DNA of 44,990 nucleotides, from NCBI RefSeq assembly GCF_001644015.1, contig NZ_LUUI01000028.1, positions 1 to 44,990 of the forward strand. The letters run 5' to 3'. Made by a program: the position numbers and the translations under genes. This document shows, piece by piece, positions 37,295-44,990 of this stretch. The notes beneath the pieces are model-generated. The model made no database searches. It had not been told where the DNA came from and saw nothing but the letters and a program-made list of their open reading frames with translations. This DNA is from Methylomonas lenta (GTDB taxonomy: Bacteria > Pseudomonadota > Gammaproteobacteria > Methylococcales > Methylomonadaceae). Positions within the stretch are counted from its first letter, which is position 1, and every line of letters begins with the position of its first letter.

Positions 37295-38259
37295 TTAGAA
37301 TGGAGGATAAAGATTTACTGGAATCGCTTCGACCAACCAGTCATGATCGTATAATCGATTTGGTCGAACGATCTGGAATTAACGTTTCTGATTGGGGCAT
37401 CACTAAAAATGGAAAGAAAGTAAAGGAACCAGCTTCTAACCCAGCATATTGTTCGGAGTGGTCGTTTGGAGGAGATAAGGAACCCATTTTGTTATGTGTT
37501 TGGCACAAAAACCTTCAAGTTATTCGCGGACAAGTAATATTTGAAGATAATTTGAGGCAAAGGGCATTAGACATCCAGCAAGCGGCGGAGAATAAGGATT
37601 CAAGTACCAAAGCGACCGCAACACTCCAGGCTGGCAGAGCTGCTAACTTTAATAAATTAATATTAGCTGCCTTTAATAAAACTGAGCCTGTTAGAGTTGT
37701 ATTGCTTCGGGCAAACTCTGAAATTGAGAGCAACGATGAACCTCCAAAATATCGAGAATTAGATTCCGAGAATTGGTATGTGCACGATTATCAATTTGCA
37801 ACAGGGGTATTTCGACTAGTCCGTTCCGTTCCACCCAAATCTAAAGATCATTCAGTAACCAACGATTCCCCACTAGAAAAATTCGTCGATCAATTTTCAA
37901 TTCCTGATCTCCCTGAGAAACGAACAGCTACTGGAACTGTTTATATTCGTAGCCCAGAAGTACGCAAATCTGTGCTTATACGAGCATCAGGAGTTTGCGA
38001 ATTTTGTGGTCAACCAGGTTTTAAAACCGCTGCAGGTACGATTTATCTGGAAACCCATCATGTCATTGCACTGGCAGAGGATGGACCAGATGTTGAGTGG
38101 AATGTCGTTGCGATTTGCCCCAACGATCATCGTCGAGCACATCATGCAGAAAATCGTGAGGAAGTCAGAACACAGCTCCTAGCCATCCTTGCAAAGCAGT
38201 ATCCCAATCAGCCCTTTTGCAAGGCTGATTTTTCAGATAGTGCGCAATCAAGTAGCTAA
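37291..38259 (+). CDS. HNH endonuclease
   Basis: This 322-residue protein has a C-terminal HNH nuclease domain at about 232-290. It has the zinc-binding pairs CEFC (236-239) and CPNDH (276-280), the catalytic ETHH (His256/257), Asn271 in 'EWNVVAICP' and a final 'RRAHH'. The N-terminal 190 residues ('SNPAYCSEWSFGGDKEPILL') form an unrecognised domain that may read modified or methylated DNA, by analogy with other two-domain HNH restriction enzymes; this is inference. Its ATG overlaps the mod stop by 4 bases, so it is translationally coupled to the methylase. The next gene starts 12 bases after its stop. Confidence 0.85.
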   Translation: MIRMEDKDLLESLRPTSHDRIIDLVERSGINVSDWGITKNGKKVKEPASNPAYCSEWSFGGDKEPILLCVWHKNLQVIRGQVIFEDNLRQRALDIQQAAENKDSSTKATATLQAGRAANFNKLILAAFNKTEPVRVVLLRANSEIESNDEPPKYRELDSENWYVHDYQFATGVFRLVRSVPPKSKDHSVTNDSPLEKFVDQFSIPDLPEKRTATGTVYIRSPEVRKSVLIRASGVCEFCGQPGFKTAAGTIYLETHHVIALAEDGPDVEWNVVAICPNDHRRAHHAENREEVRTQLLAILAKQYPNQPFCKADFSDSAQSSS

Positions 38260-38271
38260 GGATTTCAAGAT

Positions 38272-40350
38272 ATGGACTTTCGAATTGCCGACACCTTCAC
38301 CGATAGCCTCGCCAAACTCACCGGCGAAGAACAAAAAGCCATTAAAACCACCGCGTTCGATCTGCAACTGAATCCGGAAAATCCCGGATTCAGTTTTCAC
38401 AAATTGGATAGGGCCAAGGATAAGAACTTCTGGTCAGTCCGGGTTAGTACTGACATTCGTATCATCGTCCATAAAACGCAAAGCAGTTTGTTGCTGTGTT
38501 ACGTCGACCATCACGATAAAGCCTATCACTGGGCGGAACGCCGTAAGCTGGAAACTCACCCGCGAACGGGTGCTGCGCAAATCGTGGAAATTCGGGAACG
38601 TGTCGAAGAGGTCATCGTACCGAAATACATTGAGTCTACGATAATCAAACCAGCCAAGCCGCCACTGTTCGCGAAATACACGGATGAGCAACTAATGAGT
38701 TATGGCGTCCCGGAAGAATGGCTGGTTGATGTCCGTGCTGCTGATGAAGATTCGATTTTGGAATTGGCGGACCACCTACCTGCCGAAGCCGCTGAAGCTG
38801 TTTTGGATCTTGCGGTCGGCAAAATACCATCGATTGTCGAGCATACCGAAGCCGTTACCGATCCATTTCAGCATCCGGATGCTTTACGACGATTCCGGAT
38901 CATGGCTAATGTCGAAGAATTAGCACAGGCGCTGGATTACCCCTGGGATAAATGGACGGTATTTCTGCATCCTGCGCAACGCCAGTGGGTTGAACGCAGT
39001 TATAACGGACCGGCCCGTATTTCAGGTTCGGCTGGCACCGGTAAAACCATTGTCGCGCTACATCGCGCTGTTTTTTTTGCGCGGAATCATTCTGAATCGC
39101 GCGTTTTACTCACTACGTTTTCGCCAACATTGGCCAACGCCTTACGCAATAAATTGAAGCGTCTGATTAGTCATGAGCCTCGCTTAGCCGAACGCTTGGA
39201 AGTACATGCTTTGGATGTCATTGGCCAACGTTTGTATGAATCCAATTTTGGTAAATGCCAAATTGCGACTTTAGAGCTGATTCGTGAGTTGTTGAACACC
39301 GCTTCTAAGCAACTTCAAGGACATAAGTTTAGCTTGCAGTTTTTGGTTTCCGAGTGGGAGCAAGTAGTTGATGCCTGGCAATTATCGTCTTGGGAGGCTT
39401 ATCGGGATGTGAAACGACTGGGTCGAAAAACCCGTTTGCCCGAGGCTCAGCGGCAGCTGCTGTGGTCGATATTTGCACAGGTTCAATCGGGTTTGGTTGA
39501 ACGTAGAGTATTAACTTATGCCGCCATTTTTACCCGCTTAGCCGAACATTTTGCGCAACAGTCTCGCTACCCTTTTGATTTTGCTGTGGTGGATGAAGCA
39601 CAAGATATTGGTATAGCGCAATTGCGCTTCCTGGCTGCGATTGGGGCTGAGCGTCCCAATGCTTTATTTTTTGCCGGCGATCTTGGACAACGAATTTTTC
39701 AAATGGCGTTTTCGTGGAAATCGTTAGGCGTGGACATTCGTGGCCGCTCTCGTAGTTTGCATATCAACTATCGCACCTCCCATCAAATTAGGGCGCAAGC
39801 TGATCAATTGCTTGGGCCGGATATTTCTGATGTGGATGGTAATGTCGAGGACAGAAACGGCACGATCTCGGTATTTAATGGGCCAGCGCCGTCCATATTA
39901 ATGTTGGATTCTCCCAACCTGGAAATACGCGCCGTCGCCGATTGGCTATCTCAATTGTCGACTGATGGCATCAAGCCTCATGAAATGGGTGTGTTTGTAC
40001 GGTCGGAAGCGGAATTGGATAGAGCGATTTCCGTCGTGAAGTTGGCATCGCTGCCTTACATTGTATTAGATGAGCAGGTCGAGACAACGACAGGCTTTAT
40101 TTCGCTATGCACCATGCATTTGGCCAAGGGATTGGAATTTAGAGCCGTTGTAGTCATGGCTTGTGATGACGAAATCATTCCCTCCCAATCTCGAATTGAA
40201 TCGGTTGCTGATAACGCCGATTTGGAAGAAGTTTATGAAACAGAGCGTCATTTACTTTATGTCGCCTGTACACGTGCCAGAGATCATTTGTTAGTGACCA
40301 GCGGGGATGTGCCCTCTGAGTTTGTTGAGGATTTGATGCTGACCGGGTGA
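38272..40350 (+). CDS. RelE-like domain fused to UvrD-type helicase
   Basis: This is a 692-residue two-part protein. Residues 1-95 look like a RelE/ParE-type toxin domain: 'FTDSLAKLTGEEQKAIKTTA', 'FSFHKLDRAKDKNFWSVRVS', then 'DIRIIVHK' and 'LCYVDHHDKAYHWAERRK', matching the strand order and closing His/Asp-Tyr motif of the family. After a linker of about 120 residues comes an SF1 UvrD/Rep-like helicase: Walker A 'SAGTGKT' at 253-259, DEAQD at 441-445, 'MHLAKGLEFRAVVV' (motif V) and 'LYVACTRARDHL' (motif VI). The helicase core is short, so the usual insertion domains are reduced. There is no separate antitoxin beside it. It lies 12 bases after the HNH gene. RNA cleavage by the first domain is untested. 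Confidence 0.85.
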   Translation: MDFRIADTFTDSLAKLTGEEQKAIKTTAFDLQLNPENPGFSFHKLDRAKDKNFWSVRVSTDIRIIVHKTQSSLLLCYVDHHDKAYHWAERRKLETHPRTGAAQIVEIRERVEEVIVPKYIESTIIKPAKPPLFAKYTDEQLMSYGVPEEWLVDVRAADEDSILELADHLPAEAAEAVLDLAVGKIPSIVEHTEAVTDPFQHPDALRRFRIMANVEELAQALDYPWDKWTVFLHPAQRQWVERSYNGPARISGSAGTGKTIVALHRAVFFARNHSESRVLLTTFSPTLANALRNKLKRLISHEPRLAERLEVHALDVIGQRLYESNFGKCQIATLELIRELLNTASKQLQGHKFSLQFLVSEWEQVVDAWQLSSWEAYRDVKRLGRKTRLPEAQRQLLWSIFAQVQSGLVERRVLTYAAIFTRLAEHFAQQSRYPFDFAVVDEAQDIGIAQLRFLAAIGAERPNALFFAGDLGQRIFQMAFSWKSLGVDIRGRSRSLHINYRTSHQIRAQADQLLGPDISDVDGNVEDRNGTISVFNGPAPSILMLDSPNLEIRAVADWLSQLSTDGIKPHEMGVFVRSEAELDRAISVVKLASLPYIVLDEQVETTTGFISLCTMHLAKGLEFRAVVVMACDDEIIPSQSRIESVADNADLEEVYETERHLLYVACTRARDHLLVTSGDVPSEFVEDLMLTG

Positions 40351-40416
40351 AACTCCCAATTTACTATTTTGATAATCGTTTTTAGCAAAACAACTGGAAA
40401 TAATTAAAAGGATAAG

Positions 40417-41181
40417 ATGGACTCTTTATTAAACAAATACCGTAATGTTATTCAAAATCTGCCTGATAACTGCATCGATGAGAAACTCATCATGGATAGA
40501 GATGGCAAGTTATCTATTTATTATGCTCCATTTGAATATATCAATCCGAATGCAAAAGTCGTCATTGTAGGTATTACGCCTGGTCGAACTCAAATGACCA
40601 ATGCGTTACGAGAGGCACAAAATCAGTTAAAAGCTGGCGCAGATAGTCATACAGTTCTTCGTCAAGCAAAGTTGACGGGTGCATTCAGCGGCACATTACG
40701 CAATAACCTTATCAATTTGTTAGATCACATTGGCATCAACCAATGGTTGAACATTGAGACTACCGGGCTTTTATTTGGAAGCATGGCGCATCTAGCCCAA
40801 ACGGCTTCAGTCTTGTCATATCCTGTATTTGTTGACGGTAAGGATTACAACGGCACGCCAAATATGCTCAAACAACCATTGCTAAAGCGATATTTGCACG
40901 ATCACTTTGGAAATCAAGCGCGCGAATTAAATAAAGCCGTTTTCATTCCGTTAGGCGATAAGACTAAAGAAGCATTAAGTTTTTTATCTGCCGAAGGCTT
41001 TATCGATAAAGATAGAATTCTTGGCGACTTGCCGCATCCATCAGGCGCAAACGCAGAGCGTATCGCGTACTTTCTTGGCAGGAAGAATAAAGATTCTCTT
41101 TCCGCAAAAACTAATCCAGAAAAAATAGATATGGCCAAAAATACGCTTATTAAGCAATTATCCATTATCAAGGGTAACTAA
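40417..41181 (+). CDS. uracil-DNA-glycosylase-superfamily protein
   Basis: This 254-residue protein has the two signature motifs of the UDG superfamily. 'VGITPGRTQM' (51-60) corresponds to motif A around the substrate loop, and 'LPHPSGANAERI' (205-216) corresponds to motif B, where His207-Pro-Ser contacts DNA and the flipped base. 'VFIPLGDKTKEAL' is the central strand-loop. The catalytic polar residue of motif A is not the usual Asp, so it may be a divergent glycosylase, a binder of modified bases, or inactive. It lies 66 bases after the helicase gene and 38 before the YjiT/DruH-like gene on the same strand. Base excision of uracil or modified bases in phage DNA would fit the setting but is inference. 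Confidence 0.75.
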   Translation: MDSLLNKYRNVIQNLPDNCIDEKLIMDRDGKLSIYYAPFEYINPNAKVVIVGITPGRTQMTNALREAQNQLKAGADSHTVLRQAKLTGAFSGTLRNNLINLLDHIGINQWLNIETTGLLFGSMAHLAQTASVLSYPVFVDGKDYNGTPNMLKQPLLKRYLHDHFGNQARELNKAVFIPLGDKTKEALSFLSAEGFIDKDRILGDLPHPSGANAERIAYFLGRKNKDSLSAKTNPEKIDMAKNTLIKQLSIIKGN

Positions 41182-41201
41182 ATAGGATTTAAGTCCTATT
41201 T
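41180..41201 (+). promoter_or_regulatory. palindrome between the UDG-like and next gene
   Basis: AAATAGGA and TCCTATTT are exact 8-base arms around TTTAAG, beginning on the stop codon of the UDG-like gene and 19 bases before the next ATG. There is no T-run, so an operator or an RNA hairpin that tunes translation of the next gene is more likely than a terminator. Confidence 0.45.
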
Positions 41202-41219
41202 GATATTCACAAGAATAAT

Positions 41220-44200
41220 ATGAGAGGGATGACAGTGGGCGAGAGTAATTGGTTGACTCAGTTTATTTTTACACGTACTCGAAATACGGCCCCAGATGGC
41301 CGGCCACTTTATGCTTATAAGTGTGAAGATAAAAAGTATGAAGAACTCAAAGAACAATTAATTCAACAATTACAAATTGTTGATTACCGAAAGGCTTTTG
41401 TAACGAATTTTTCTTATTATTTCTGTCTATACGCCGCTGAAACTTTCTGCCGTGAACATGAGACCGGCTTTTGGACATGGGAGACCGTTTTTAAACCACT
41501 TGGTATCAACCAACCCGAACATCAACAAATTAGGGAATGGATCAAACAGGGCTTGGCTTGGTGGAAGCGTCCGCTCATAGAACAGAATGGTCAACGGAGA
41601 TTTTTAACTACAATCGCATGTGAAGGAGGCTTGCCTCTGAAACTCTTGCAAAAAAACAATGCTGCTATCAATCAATTTTTCAAAGCCACATTAGAGGACT
41701 ATCACAGCCAAGGATATGGCGGAATTGAAATAGCGGAAAGGATCGGTCGCATACAAGCTCATAGGTTGCCACCTAGTTTACGCCAAGATGTTGTCTTTCA
41801 TTTGGGTGGCGAATTGATCGCGTCTATTGTCGAGCTACAGGAAGAGATCGGTTATAGCAATAATCCAATCATAACTTTGGATAATAAGGTCCCTGATTGG
41901 CGTAAAAGGCTACCTCTGAGGCTTGAGGATCAAACCGCGGAATCGTTATTTAATGGTTTAGTCATACGAACCAATGAACTGACGAAGCTTGCGCAATCCC
42001 GCTTACGCTGGATAGGAAAGCTGAAAGAAACGACTCAGGGCTGGCAAGTTCAAAAGTACCTCGAATGTCCCGATGTTATTGCCACTGAACAATTATGTCA
42101 TTGGGTAGGCAGTGAAACTCACCTACCCCCTAGATTACGAATTTTACTGAAAACGTCGGCATCAACCGAAGTCATTGCCTTGTTAACGTTGGCTCAAGGT
42201 AGTGGTAAATCAGCCTCATACCGACGTGAGTGGACTCGACGCAATGGTGCAGTAATTTCAGCCAACCTCGTTCAGGATCAACACTTGTTATTTTTGCATG
42301 TTGGTGATTTTGAATATCCATTGGCCGTTGAAAATCAGGAGCCATGGGGAGATTTACCGTGGTTTTTCGTAAACAAAGGAAACAATGGCGATTTGTATTT
42401 TATCGGCGAAGGATCACGACAGACACGTGCCGAAAACGCTTATGTTCTATCGCCAAATGGACTTTCAGCTCATCCATTAGTAGGTGAATACCAGAAGATT
42501 ACCGAGATTCCTCAGCTTAGCAGAAGCCTTTACAAGGTCAGTGGTACGGTCGATTTTTTAACGGAAGAGGATGATCGTTATCGGATAACTTGTCAGGCTG
42601 AAATAGATTTTGAAGAAAGCTACTGTATTAACGGACATACGTTATCCGATGCTTTGAATTCGTATCCACTTTATTTGGGCGTCCCTCGAATCGGTAACAA
42701 AAGTGGGATTAAATCGGCTAACCTGAAAACACAATGGAAACAATTGAATACTGGTGCCGTATGGAATGACCACACTATCGAATGTGTTGGTCGGATCTGG
42801 CTGCGTCTATTCGATACCTATGGAAATATAGAAATTTTTAGGCGCCAAGTCGTAGTGTTACCTAAGTCCTTTTGCATTGAGCGAACCATTGGTCAAGGGG
42901 AAGAGGCAGGTAGTTATCGGCTACATGGATTGATGGGGGCTTTGATATCGGATAGTAACAGTGACAAGATTGAACGTACGGAAGATGAAATCGAGATCAG
43001 CTATCCGGTTCTTCACACCACAAATTTACCTCCGATAACGCTCAATCTTTCTTGGGGGATGGGTAAAGAAGTTTCGATCAATTTGCCGTATCCTCAACGG
43101 GGTGCTGTTTTTCAATTGGCCGGGCAAACATTGTCACGAGATGAAACGGTTTCACTCGAACGACTGGGTGGCTTGCGACTATTTTTACAAGATCACGCTG
43201 GCGGGAGGCGTTATTGGCTTGACGTTGAGTTGATTAGCGCAGATGCACTAGATTGCGAATTACCGAGGCTGCGCTTTAGAGATCGACTGGCAATTTTAAT
43301 CTCTGGAAGATTGGAAACTAGCTTGTTGACTTGGCAAGATCGAATCGCATCGCTATTAAGTAGTAGTCGAAGTTTAGATGCGTTAATTAGATTGGAAGTT
43401 TCGACCTCGCAAGGTGAAACTCTAGCACGGCTCAATATTGCTCGTTTTGACTGTTTTCTGGAGCCCAACTTCCCTGCACATCAGGTTCGTTTATCAACTT
43501 CTACGTTAGAAAAAATTGGGCAGTCCCACTTACAAAATATCCACTTGGAAATGCTTCCTTTGTGGTCTCCAAAAGATCAGCCAATTCCTCTTGAAATCAA
43601 TCTGGAGCTGATTGCATGTTGGAATTTGCCTGATCAACTGGCTCCTGGCCCATGGTGGATCGTTGGGCGTGATGGAGATTGGGTGCGATTTAGACCCATT
43701 CTATGGTCTATTTCAGAAAGTGATGTATCTCAATCAGAGTCAAAACTTGAATCTGCGATACGAGAATCCAATAGCGTATTACGAGAACAGATACTTGATG
43801 AAGTCTTGCGGGAACTTGGCGAGAATCCCGAAGATTCTGATTGGTTTTTGTTATTTGATCTTATTCGATTATCTCGCGAGTTTCCAGCCAGTTCAATGAA
43901 TGTACTTACTCGGTTGGTGGGGTATCCGCAGACATTAGCATTAGCCTTACTCAAATCGGATGATGAGCTATTTGATTGCGTATGGAATTTGGCAGAACAA
44001 TTACCATTCTCTTGGAGTTTGCTGTCTGCATATTGCTGGCAGGAAGCTACTTCGTTATATATCCATAGTCTTCAAAATGCACTAGGTGAAATTGATATCA
44101 ATGGCGATATCGTTTTTGGAATTTTCCAAAAATTTAGAGAAAGAGCTTGTTCCCGAAGACAATATTGGTCTTCGCTCTGTGATTGGCTACAAGAGCGGAC

Positions 44201-44669
44201 GTTTATCGATAAACCAATACAAAGTAGCCCCCTGATAATCTCACGCAGATTACCTTCATTCTTTGACGAACAAATCGCAAATGCAGAACAGGAACTGCAA
44301 AGTCGCCACGATGCAGACGAACATTGGCCACCAAGCCAAGAAGTATTCGATCGATTAGAGTTGCTGAACGAATGGAATCTATATCAACATCTTGCCCCTA
44401 TATATCGATCTGTTCGCTGTGCACCATTTTTAGCTAGTCGACTGAGTATTAAGGGGATTCTTTCTAACGCAGGAACAACAGTTCCTAATATAACCGAGGA
44501 CAATTGGACCAACCTCCAAAGCCTTCAAGCATATCTAGTAACTGAAAATCTAATCTATGAATTGCGGCTGCTCAGAGCTTTTGACCCCGATTGGTTCGAT
44601 ACGGTGTATGCCATCGCCTTAACCATCGAATTATCTAAACTCCCAGTGGAGACCACTTCTCATGACTAA
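41220..44669 (+). CDS. large YjiT/DruH-like defence protein
   Basis: This 1149-residue protein has no signal peptide, membrane segment or obvious catalytic motif. The N-terminal 240 residues are helical and contain Trp-rich stretches ('FWTWETVFKPLG', 'EWIKQGLAWWKRP'). About 330-870 is strand-rich, and the C-terminal 280 residues are helical again. Size, composition and the overlap with a following gene recall the STY4851/ECs_5259 (YjiT) family, which I associate with the DruH subunit of type III Druantia, where it works with a very large helicase DruE. I cannot confirm that without a search. The start is the first ATG of the frame; an ATG three codons later is possible. Its stop overlaps the next gene start by 8 bases. 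Confidence 0.6.
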   Translation: MRGMTVGESNWLTQFIFTRTRNTAPDGRPLYAYKCEDKKYEELKEQLIQQLQIVDYRKAFVTNFSYYFCLYAAETFCREHETGFWTWETVFKPLGINQPEHQQIREWIKQGLAWWKRPLIEQNGQRRFLTTIACEGGLPLKLLQKNNAAINQFFKATLEDYHSQGYGGIEIAERIGRIQAHRLPPSLRQDVVFHLGGELIASIVELQEEIGYSNNPIITLDNKVPDWRKRLPLRLEDQTAESLFNGLVIRTNELTKLAQSRLRWIGKLKETTQGWQVQKYLECPDVIATEQLCHWVGSETHLPPRLRILLKTSASTEVIALLTLAQGSGKSASYRREWTRRNGAVISANLVQDQHLLFLHVGDFEYPLAVENQEPWGDLPWFFVNKGNNGDLYFIGEGSRQTRAENAYVLSPNGLSAHPLVGEYQKITEIPQLSRSLYKVSGTVDFLTEEDDRYRITCQAEIDFEESYCINGHTLSDALNSYPLYLGVPRIGNKSGIKSANLKTQWKQLNTGAVWNDHTIECVGRIWLRLFDTYGNIEIFRRQVVVLPKSFCIERTIGQGEEAGSYRLHGLMGALISDSNSDKIERTEDEIEISYPVLHTTNLPPITLNLSWGMGKEVSINLPYPQRGAVFQLAGQTLSRDETVSLERLGGLRLFLQDHAGGRRYWLDVELISADALDCELPRLRFRDRLAILISGRLETSLLTWQDRIASLLSSSRSLDALIRLEVSTSQGETLARLNIARFDCFLEPNFPAHQVRLSTSTLEKIGQSHLQNIHLEMLPLWSPKDQPIPLEINLELIACWNLPDQLAPGPWWIVGRDGDWVRFRPILWSISESDVSQSESKLESAIRESNSVLREQILDEVLRELGENPEDSDWFLLFDLIRLSREFPASSMNVLTRLVGYPQTLALALLKSDDELFDCVWNLAEQLPFSWSLLSAYCWQEATSLYIHSLQNALGEIDINGDIVFGIFQKFRERACSRRQYWSSLCDWLQERTFIDKPIQSSPLIISRRLPSFFDEQIANAEQELQSRHDADEHWPPSQEVFDRLELLNEWNLYQHLAPIYRSVRCAPFLASRLSIKGILSNAGTTVPNITEDNWTNLQSLQAYLVTENLIYELRLLRAFDPDWFDTVYAIALTIELSKLPVETTSHD

Positions 44670-44990
44670 TCTCTTTTACACGGACTTAATCGAGCAACTT
44701 AACCGACGTGCAACTAGAGCTGCTTTAGGTTTATTAGGTTTTCGAAATGACGCATTACGAGCCTATTTAACCAGCTACTTTGGTCATGAAGCAGGTTTAC
44801 CTGGCTCATTTCTTGCCGATCCAGTATTTGAGGCTACTTTCAGTTGGCAAGCTTCTGAATTTTCTTTAGGAGAACTCAGCGGAAAGTTGTTGCATAAGGA
44901 TCTGGTCAATGCATTATCGAACCCGCAAATAGAACAACTTACAGAAAACTATACGTTTGACCTTGAACAGTATGCGTATTCCAGTGAAAT
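44662..44990 (+). CDS. partial gene start, possibly DruE-like
   Basis: The frame starts with an ATG inside the end of the previous gene (8-base overlap) and stays open to the window edge, about 109 residues. It begins 'MTNLFYTDLIEQLNRRATRA' and contains 'GSFLADPVFEATFSWQ', a segment I associate, without proof, with the N-termini of very large defence helicases. No helicase motif lies in the visible part. If the upstream gene is DruH-like, a DruE-type DUF1998 helicase of about 2000 residues is expected here. Confidence 0.55.
   Translation, partial: MTNLFYTDLIEQLNRRATRAALGLLGFRNDALRAYLTSYFGHEAGLPGSFLADPVFEATFSWQASEFSLGELSGKLLHKDLVNALSNPQIEQLTENYTFDLEQYAYSSE

Noticed and set aside
1-44990. CRISPR array or insertion sequence with transposase
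   Set aside because: I saw no regularly spaced short repeats and no transposase gene anywhere in the window; the only recombinase is the integrase at 11353-12675.

Overview
The window looks like an accessory, defence-rich region of a proteobacterial chromosome, most likely a gammaproteobacterium. That placement is inferred from the style of the families present (HsdRMS, P4-type integrase, DinD, BrnTA, a YjiT-like protein) and from a GTAG-headed REP-like palindrome. No rRNA or core housekeeping gene is present to fix the taxon. I see no CRISPR array.

Layout. (1) 1-1025: small uncharacterised genes, possibly mobile-element cargo. (2) 1252-8723, minus strand: type I restriction-modification operon hsdR-hsdM-hsdS, with a one-piece GmrSD-like DUF262/DUF1524 nuclease as its last gene. 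A HExxH metallopeptidase gene lies just upstream. (3) 9.6-13.8 kb: a decayed integration zone. It holds a small PD-(D/E)XK-like protein, a diverged duplication of the tRNA-flanking terminator region, a 49-bp 3' piece of a tRNA-Asn gene (an attachment site), a tyrosine integrase, an antitoxin gene without a standard start codon, a small membrane protein and a SEC-C remnant. (4) 13.9-18.8 kb, minus strand: a CotA-like multicopper oxidase broken by a homopolymer frameshift, a subtilisin-like protease and two lipoproteins. (5) 19.3-21.8 kb: a response regulator and a hybrid histidine kinase, convergent. (6) 22.1-30.4 kb, minus strand: a Wadjet-like SMC anti-plasmid operon (WYL regulator, JetA, JetB, JetC, JetD) with overlapping genes, followed by an unrecognised protein with about seven copies of a short helical motif and a TPR-like end. 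(7) 30.6-45 kb, plus strand: a long defence run. It contains a type III-like Res, a DinD remnant, BrnT/BrnA, a Mod methyltransferase interrupted by an in-frame TAG and carrying an in-frame palindromic repeat, an HNH nuclease, a RelE-like domain fused to a UvrD-like helicase, a uracil-DNA-glycosylase-superfamily protein, a 1149-residue YjiT/DruH-like protein, and the start of a further gene overlapping it.

How the parts may work together. The type I and type III-like systems would target unmodified DNA, the DUF262 protein modified DNA, and the Wadjet complex plasmids. The Wadjet and Res clusters share a divergent promoter region containing a perfect palindrome that is a likely operator for the WYL regulator. 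The least explained and most interesting parts are the HNH / RelE-UvrD / UDG-like trio between Mod and the Druantia-III-like pair, and the repeat protein next to Wadjet. Functions are read from motifs by eye; no database search was run.
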